Positions 58,718-64,000 of a stretch of DNA of 64,000 bases are shown piece by piece. The position numbers and the translations under genes were made by a program. How positions within the stretch are numbered: the stretch's first letter is position 1; every line of letters begins with the position of its first letter. The notes beneath the pieces were generated by a model. It ran no database searches. It worked only from the letters and a program-made list of their open reading frames with translations, and had not been told where the DNA came from. Source of the DNA: Parablautia intestinalis (GTDB taxonomy: Bacteria; Bacillota; Clostridia; Lachnospirales; Lachnospiraceae); assembly GCA_003612395.1 (NCBI GenBank), contig RAYQ01000002.1, positions 186,001-250,000 of the forward strand. Reading direction: 5' to 3'.

Positions 58718-58752
58718 AAAAAGCGGGTGGATTTACTCCACCCACTGCTTTT
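58718..58752 (+). terminator. Rho-independent terminator after the Xre gene
   Basis: GGGTGGA pairs with TCCACCC around TTTAC, flanked by AAAAAGC and GCTTTT. Confidence 0.75.
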
Positions 58753-58814
58753 AACCGATTGTTTTGATTGGACAATCTAACCGCTTTTAACTAATCGATT
58801 TTACGTGGCGGAGG

Positions 58815-59075
58815 CATAAAATGGTACGAATATACGTTTGCAGACTATGATTGCAGCAAATGCAGAAGCTGCTGCAAGATGTAGAAGGGAGCATTCCGGC
58901 AGAAGATATTGACGGCGATGCACATTATTTGGGGATCTCACCCGAACAGTTTATTGATACTTACTTGGAAAAAGAAGAGTATGGCATGAACTATCAGACC
59001 AGGCATAAACCATGCGATATTTTACAGGAGGGCGGTAACTGGCTTGCTGTAACCACGTATATTGCTGTATTTCCT
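58815..59075 (+). pseudogene. Broken YkgJ-type cysteine-cluster protein gene
   Basis: In one frame, WYEYTFADYDCSKCRSCCKM ends in TAG (58882-58884). Its C-x2-C-x2-CC motif is that of YkgJ-family metal-binding proteins. The rest of the domain continues in another frame (IPAEDIDGDAHYLGISPEQFIDTYLE; KPCDILQEGGNW) and then breaks off. No start codon fits the first frame. Frameshift and truncation mark it as dead; limits are approximate. Confidence 0.7.
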
Positions 59076-59134
59076 TCTTTTAGCTCAATCCATTTCTGTA
59101 AAACCAGAAAATCAAATAGCTCCGCACCCAATTT

Positions 59135-59413
59135 TTACAACGGCACAGGTTTTCTGTATTCAAAAAAATAGCAATGATTTTGAAAAAAGAATCTATATTC
59201 ATTCTTGCCCGATATAGTAATCCTTTGATTCACCGAAAGTTTTCTTGACATAGCCAAAAAACAGCCATTTCGCATACGTATGATATCTTCACCTGCCTGT
59301 ACTTCTTCAATAATATATTCCGTAGGATTCACAAGCAATTCTCCGCCTTTTTCCAGTTCTTCTATGTTATCAGCATATGTTATTTTTTGACGAATATCTT
59401 TTCTCTGTGACAT
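59135..59413 (-). CDS. Possible small hypothetical protein or remnant
   Basis: A 92-residue frame (start MSQRKDIRQKITYADN) with a plausible ordered stretch, NIEELEKGGELLVNPTEYIIEEVQAGEDIIRMRNGCF. The frame is open upstream to 59515. I recognise no family, and no good ribosome-binding site is seen. It lies in a decayed region and may be a gene fragment. Confidence 0.3.
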   Translation of the reverse strand: MSQRKDIRQKITYADNIEELEKGGELLVNPTEYIIEEVQAGEDIIRMRNGCFLAMSRKLSVNQRITISGKNEYRFFFQNHCYFFEYRKPVPL

Positions 59414-59540
59414 TCTAAATTCTCTCAACTCCCAATATTCTATTTTCTGTGCATGAACATTATTTGATGGATTGAATTTTGTGATGGTATGAGATAGAAT
59501 AAGTTGAAAAATCAAGATTTCTCAACTTTCTATATTATTT

Positions 59541-59604
59541 AAGCAGTATCGCAAGCAGGCTTGCGATATATGACAATAGGCTCTGCCTATTGTATGCATG
59601 GAGG
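59541..59604 (+). repeat. Two-hairpin dispersed repeat, copy 3 (upstream of the MATE gene)
   Basis: Hairpin 1 has arms ATCGCAAGC (59548-59556) and GCTTGCGAT (59559-59567). Hairpin 2 has arms ACAATAGGC (59573-59581) and GCCTATTGT (59585-59593). Both stems are perfect and are separated by ATATG. It ends in the GGAGGA ribosome-binding site of the next gene. Confidence 0.92.
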
Positions 59605-59610
59605 ATTAGC

Positions 59611-60972
59611 ATGCAAATGAAAATTCTGACCGACAGAAAATCTTCCGTGGATTTGCTCCACGGATCCATCTTAAAATCTATGATTGCTTTTGCCATACCG
59701 CTTTTCTTTTCCAACGTTTTTCAGCAGCTCTATAATACGGTGGATACGGTTATTATTGGATATACCTTAGGAGACGAAGCGTTAGCGGCCATGGGAGCCG
59801 CCGGGGCGGTCTATGATCTTCTGATAGGTTTTTGTTTCGGAATAGGCAATGGACTGACCATTGTGACTGCCCGCAGCTTCGGAAGCGGAGATGAGGGACG
59901 GCTGAAAAAATCAGTGGCCTGCGCCGTGTCCCTGGGCGCAGGGATTATGGCAGGTATCACCATACTTTCGCGGTTTATTCTCTATCCCTTTTTAAGGGTG
60001 CTGCATACGCCGCCGGAAATCATGGATCAGTCTTATGCCTATGTATCTACGATTACCCTGTTTATCGGAGTGATGTTTGCCTATAACCTGTGCGCAGGGC
60101 TTCTTCGTGCAATCGGAAACAGCGTAATGCCGTTGGTTTTTCTGGTTTTGTCATCGGTTTTAAACATTATATTGGATCTGTTTTTTATTACCGGACTTGG
60201 TATGGGGGTCAAGGGAGCAGCGGTGGCAACTGTGATTGCCCAGGGAGTGTCGGTGATATGCTGTCTTATTTACATAGGGTGGAAAGTAAAGATTTTGATT
60301 CCCCAAAGGGCACATTTTACCTGGGATAAAAAGCTGTATAAGGAAATGCTGGCCCAGGGGCTTTCCATGGGACTTATGAACTGTGTTGTCAGTGCGGGCA
60401 CGGCGATTCTGCAGGCTGGCATCAACAGTCTGGGGTATCTGGTGATAGCGGGGCATACGGCGGCCAGAAAGCTGGTTCAGTTTCTAAATATGCCGTTCAT
60501 TGCCGTGAGTCACACTATGAGTACCTTTGTATCCCAAAATTATGGAGCCGGGCAGGCCGGGAGGATCCGTAAAGCCATGAAGTACAGCTACCTTTATGGG
60601 GCGGCGCTTGCCGGCGTGGTTACAGTGCTGATGCTTTTCTTTGCACCTGCGCTGGTAAGACTGCTGTCCGGTTCTTCGGAAAAAGTGGTGATTGAAAACG
60701 GCGCGCTGTATCTGCAGGCGGTGGCGCCTGCGCTGGCAATTCTGGCAATGATCAATCCTACCAGATTTGGGCTGCAGGCTATCGGACAAAAAATGCTGCC
60801 TCTCTATTCCAGTCTGATTGAACTTGTTGGAAAGATCTTGTTTGTGGCATTTCTGATACCGAAATTCCAGTATATGGCGGTTATCTTCTGCGAGCCGGTG
60901 ATTTGGTGCTTTATGGTGACGGAGCTTCTTTTTGCTTTCTGGAGAAATCCATTTATAAAAGAAGGGAAATGA
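59611..60972 (+). CDS. MATE-family multidrug/cation exporter
   Basis: A 453-residue membrane protein with about 12 helices. ILKSMIAFAIPLFFSNVFQQLYNTVDTVIIGYTLGDEALAAMGAAGAVYDLLIGFCFGIGNG and the second-half ISHTMSTFVSQNYGAGQ-like segment are the MATE repeats. It exports cationic compounds by Na+ or H+ antiport; the substrate is unknown. The ATG at 59611 follows GGAGGA; ATG 59617 is possible. The two-hairpin repeat lies just before it. Confidence 0.93.
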   Translation: MQMKILTDRKSSVDLLHGSILKSMIAFAIPLFFSNVFQQLYNTVDTVIIGYTLGDEALAAMGAAGAVYDLLIGFCFGIGNGLTIVTARSFGSGDEGRLKKSVACAVSLGAGIMAGITILSRFILYPFLRVLHTPPEIMDQSYAYVSTITLFIGVMFAYNLCAGLLRAIGNSVMPLVFLVLSSVLNIILDLFFITGLGMGVKGAAVATVIAQGVSVICCLIYIGWKVKILIPQRAHFTWDKKLYKEMLAQGLSMGLMNCVVSAGTAILQAGINSLGYLVIAGHTAARKLVQFLNMPFIAVSHTMSTFVSQNYGAGQAGRIRKAMKYSYLYGAALAGVVTVLMLFFAPALVRLLSGSSEKVVIENGALYLQAVAPALAILAMINPTRFGLQAIGQKMLPLYSSLIELVGKILFVAFLIPKFQYMAVIFCEPVIWCFMVTELLFAFWRNPFIKEGK

Positions 60973-61103
60973 CTGCGATTTATACAAATATATATAGAAA
61001 AAACATCTGGAATATTATATGATAAAGGCAGCGATATTTTGGAGAATCGGATAAAAAAAGGACTGTCCAAGCCATTATAAAATTTGAAAGGAGAATAGGA
61101 TTT

Positions 61104-63884
61104 ATGGCGAATTATACACTGGATATGGACAAATACCGTGCCCTGGCGCGTCAGGTTGCGGCTGAGAGCTGTGTGCTCCTGAAAAACGATCATCAGACCC
61201 TGCCGGTTGCAAAAGGCAGTAAGGTTTCGGTCTTTGGGAGGATAGCGCTCCATTATTATAAGAGCGGAACAGGTTCAGGCGGTCTGGTAAATGTAAAACG
61301 GGTGGCAGGCATTTTGGACGCTTTGAAAGAAACTGAGGATATTCTTCTTAACGAAAAGCTGGCGGACGTGTACGAGGCGTGGGTGAAAGACCATCCTTTT
61401 GACAAAGGGGCCGGATGGGGACAGGAGCCCTGGAGCCAGGAGGAGATGCCCCTTACGGACGAACTTGTATCGGAGGCGGCGAAAGAATCCGAACTTGCCA
61501 TTGTGGTGATTGGACGAACCGCAGGGGAAGATCAGGACGCTAAGGCCATACCGGGAAGCTATCTGCTTACAGAGGCAGAGGAGGAGATGCTAAGGAAGGT
61601 ATGCGGCGCTTTTGAGAAGGTTGCAGTGCTGTTAAATGTGGGAAACATCATTGACATGAAGTGGGTTCAAAAATACAATCCTTCGGCGGTTATGTATGTA
61701 TGGCAGGGAGGACAGGAAGGCGGCAGCGGCGTAGTGGATGTGCTGAGCGGAAAGGTATCCCCCTGCGGAAAGCTTTCGGACACCATTGCAGGGGATATTG
61801 AGGACTATCCTTCTACGAAAAACTTCGGGGACGCCAAAGAGAATTTGTATCAGGAAGATATTTACGTGGGCTACCGGTATTTCGAAACCTTTGCCAAAGA
61901 TAAGGTGCTATATCCCTTTGGGTTTGGCTTATCCTATACCGGTTTTCAGGTTGAGACAAAGTCTTTTCAGGAGAAAGAGGATGCTGTTTATGCCCAGGTG
62001 GAAGTAATAAATACAGGAGACTTTGCGGGAAAAGAGGTAGTACAGCTCTATGTATCAGCGCCCCAGGGAACCCTTGGAAAACCGGCGCGAGAGCTGAAGG
62101 CTTACGAAAAGACGAACAGGCTTTTGCCGGGCGAGGCGTGCACCCTTACGTTTTGCGTGTCAAAGGCGGACATGGCTTCTTATGATGACGGCGGATATAC
62201 AGGATATAAATCCTGTTATGTTTTAGAGGCAGGCAGATACGGTATTCACATAGGAACGGATGTGAGAAGCGCCGGGCTTGCAGGTACGTTTGAAGTAAAA
62301 GAGACCGTGATAACGGATCAGCTGCAGGAGGCCATGGCGCCGGTTCAGGAATTTACCCGTTTTAAGCCCCAGGCGGATGGGGAAGGATACCGCTTAGACT
62401 ATGAGGCGGTACCCCGTAGGACCATAAATCCTATAGATAAAATTGTAAAGAGACGTCCGGTGGATATTCCCTACAGCGGCGATCAGGGCTATCAGCTTGG
62501 GGATGTGTACGAGAACCGTATCAGTATGGAAACCTTTCTTGCCCAGTTAAGCGATGAAGATCTCGCCTGCATTGTCCGCGGGGAGGGGATGTGCAGTCCT
62601 AAAGTAACACCGGGAACGGCGGCGGCCTTTGGCGGCGTTACGCAGCAACTTAAGAAATTTGGCATTCCGGTTGGGTGCTGTGCGGACGGGCCTTCCGGTA
62701 TCCGCATGGACTGCGGCACCAGAGCCTTTTCCCTGCCAAACGGCACGGCCCTTGGCTGTACCTATAATATGCCGCTGGTGGAAGAACTTTATCAGATGGA
62801 AGGGATGGAGCTTCGCAAAAATAAGGTTGACACCCTTTTAGGCCCCGGAATTAATATTCACCGCAATCCATTAAACGGCCGGAACTTTGAATATATTTCG
62901 GAGGATCCCTATCTTACGGGAACCATGGCGGCAGCGCAGATTAAGGGTATGGGTTATGCCAATGTTACAGGGACCATTAAGCATTACACGGCCAATAATC
63001 AGGAGTTCCACCGCCATGACTGCAACAGCGTTGTCTCAGAAAGAGCCCTTAGGGAAATCTATTTAAAGGGTTATGAAATTGCGGTAAAGGACGGCGGCGC
63101 TTATTCCATTATGACTACCTACGGTGCAGTCAACGGCATCTGGACAGCAGGCAATTACGACCTTGTGACAGCCATTCTGCGTGATGAGTGGGGCTTTGAC
63201 GGAATTGTTATGACAGACTGGTGGGCGAAAATGAATGAAGAAGGAGAGGATCCATCCATAAAGAACACAGGCATTATGGTGCGGGCCCAGAACGATTTGT
63301 TTATGGTAACCTCCGATTCCGAATCCAATGCGGCCAATGATAATTCTGTGGAATCTCTTGCGGAGGGCAAAACCACCAGAGGAGAGTATCAAAGGTGCGC
63401 CGGGAATATCTGCCGGATGCTCATGCGCTCGCCGGTGATGGATCGTTTCCTTGGAAAGACGCCCGAGGACGACCTTGTTGTGATTGGAAATGAGGATGAT
63501 GAGGACGAGGAAGTAAAGAATATTGTATACCACACTGTGGGAAGCGATACTAATCTGGATATGAGCGCGGTGAACACGGATCGGGGAAACAGTGAGATTT
63601 TCGGAATCCAGATGAAGGAACCGGGACTCTACGGGCTGTCTGCAAAAATGCGCTCAGGCGCAGACGCGCCGGAGCTTTCCCAGTTGTCCATGTCCGTGTT
63701 TGTGGACAATCAGCTTAAGGGAACCTTCCAGATTAACGGCTCCGATAAGGAGTGGACAAATCAGTCGCTGGATTTGGGCTTTGTTATGGGCAACCATTAT
63801 ATTAAGCTTTATTTTTCCGTAAGCGGAATGGAGCTTGCATCCCTCCAAATTGAAAAGACGGGCGAGATGAAGATGCCCTTTTAG
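61104..63884 (+). CDS. Glycoside hydrolase family 3 enzyme, permuted domain order
   Basis: A 926-residue GH3 enzyme, likely a beta-glucosidase or relative. The usual C-terminal alpha/beta-sandwich comes first (about 12-270, LARQVAAESCVLLKNDHQTLPV; GKLSDTI), then a fibronectin III-like domain (about 300-400), then the TIM barrel (about 470-800) with nucleophile Asp705 in GIVMTDWWAKM and the KHYTANNQE substrate motif. The last 110 residues form an extra beta-rich part. No signal peptide is seen, so it acts inside the cell. GAAAGGAGAATAGG precedes the ATG. Confidence 0.92.
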   Translation: MANYTLDMDKYRALARQVAAESCVLLKNDHQTLPVAKGSKVSVFGRIALHYYKSGTGSGGLVNVKRVAGILDALKETEDILLNEKLADVYEAWVKDHPFDKGAGWGQEPWSQEEMPLTDELVSEAAKESELAIVVIGRTAGEDQDAKAIPGSYLLTEAEEEMLRKVCGAFEKVAVLLNVGNIIDMKWVQKYNPSAVMYVWQGGQEGGSGVVDVLSGKVSPCGKLSDTIAGDIEDYPSTKNFGDAKENLYQEDIYVGYRYFETFAKDKVLYPFGFGLSYTGFQVETKSFQEKEDAVYAQVEVINTGDFAGKEVVQLYVSAPQGTLGKPARELKAYEKTNRLLPGEACTLTFCVSKADMASYDDGGYTGYKSCYVLEAGRYGIHIGTDVRSAGLAGTFEVKETVITDQLQEAMAPVQEFTRFKPQADGEGYRLDYEAVPRRTINPIDKIVKRRPVDIPYSGDQGYQLGDVYENRISMETFLAQLSDEDLACIVRGEGMCSPKVTPGTAAAFGGVTQQLKKFGIPVGCCADGPSGIRMDCGTRAFSLPNGTALGCTYNMPLVEELYQMEGMELRKNKVDTLLGPGINIHRNPLNGRNFEYISEDPYLTGTMAAAQIKGMGYANVTGTIKHYTANNQEFHRHDCNSVVSERALREIYLKGYEIAVKDGGAYSIMTTYGAVNGIWTAGNYDLVTAILRDEWGFDGIVMTDWWAKMNEEGEDPSIKNTGIMVRAQNDLFMVTSDSESNAANDNSVESLAEGKTTRGEYQRCAGNICRMLMRSPVMDRFLGKTPEDDLVVIGNEDDEDEEVKNIVYHTVGSDTNLDMSAVNTDRGNSEIFGIQMKEPGLYGLSAKMRSGADAPELSQLSMSVFVDNQLKGTFQINGSDKEWTNQSLDLGFVMGNHYIKLYFSVSGMELASLQIEKTGEMKMPF

Positions 63885-64000
63885 AGGATAAAAACAAACG
63901 CTGCCACGGTTTGCGATGCAAATAAATACCTTCTCATTCAATCAGGTATTAAGGAGACTGCGGAAGATTATATCAGGAAAAACGGAGGGGGGAAGAAACA
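63885..64000 (+). other. Gap after the GH3 gene; next gene probably starts beyond the window
   Basis: AATACCT pairs with AGGTATT (about 63925-63951) as a small hairpin. A strong GGAGGGGG site at 63984-63991, nine bases from the end, suggests a start codon at or just past 64000. No gene is supported inside. Confidence 0.4.

Overview
The window is about 64 kb of a chromosome from an anaerobic, motile Firmicute of the Clostridia, most likely a Lachnospiraceae-type gut bacterium. This follows from a fla/che operon with FliY, CheC and CheD, a Gram-positive PolC, the non-mevalonate genes dxr and ispG next to polC, AG-rich Shine-Dalgarno sites, and no outer-membrane genes. Genus and species cannot be told from the sequence alone. 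No tRNA, rRNA, CRISPR array, intact insertion sequence or prophage was seen.

Region 1 (1-20265) is the distal part of a long flagellar and chemotaxis operon, all on the plus strand: motB (partial), fliL, fliM, fliY, cheY, fliO, fliP, fliQ, fliR, flhB, flhA, flhF, flhG, a YcgR/PilZ protein, cheB, cheA, cheW, cheC, cheD, a small membrane protein, the sigma-28 gene, and three poorly known proteins, one of them SwrB-like. Order and content follow the Bacillus subtilis fla/che operon closely. A hairpin at about 20267 probably ends it.

Region 2 (20384-40524) starts with an SCP2-domain gene, a dead chloride-channel gene and asnA (both minus strand). It then runs through the housekeeping string rpsB-tsf-pyrH-frr-uppS-cdsA-dxr-rseP-ispG-polC. 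Two extra gene pairs are set into it: a polysaccharide deacetylase plus bactofilin between tsf and pyrH, and a PP2C phosphatase plus Ser/Thr kinase between rseP and ispG.

Region 3 (40711-48774) is a sulfur and siroheme island behind one strong promoter. It encodes an 852-residue fusion (CoA-disulfide-reductase-like flavoprotein, rhodanese, siroheme sulfite/nitrite-reductase-type domain, two [4Fe-4S] ferredoxin motifs), a three-gene FecB/FecCD/FecE-type ABC importer, and a SirC-CobA-HemD triple fusion that would make siroheme. The genes overlap or nearly touch, so they read as one unit for making and using siroheme.

Region 4 (48830-63884) is more mixed: an orphan hybrid histidine kinase, degV-mntP, an aminopeptidase P with a lone EutH-type permease, an S66 peptidase, an Xre regulator, a decayed stretch with a broken YkgJ-type gene, a MATE exporter and a GH3 glycosidase in permuted domain order.

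The most unusual non-coding signal is a short two-hairpin repeat (about 60 bp). Three clear copies lie directly upstream of fliP, cheW and the MATE gene, with compensating base changes in the stems. There are two weaker hairpin or repeat families as well. The best protein-level candidate for an under-described system is the sulfur/siroheme island of region 3.
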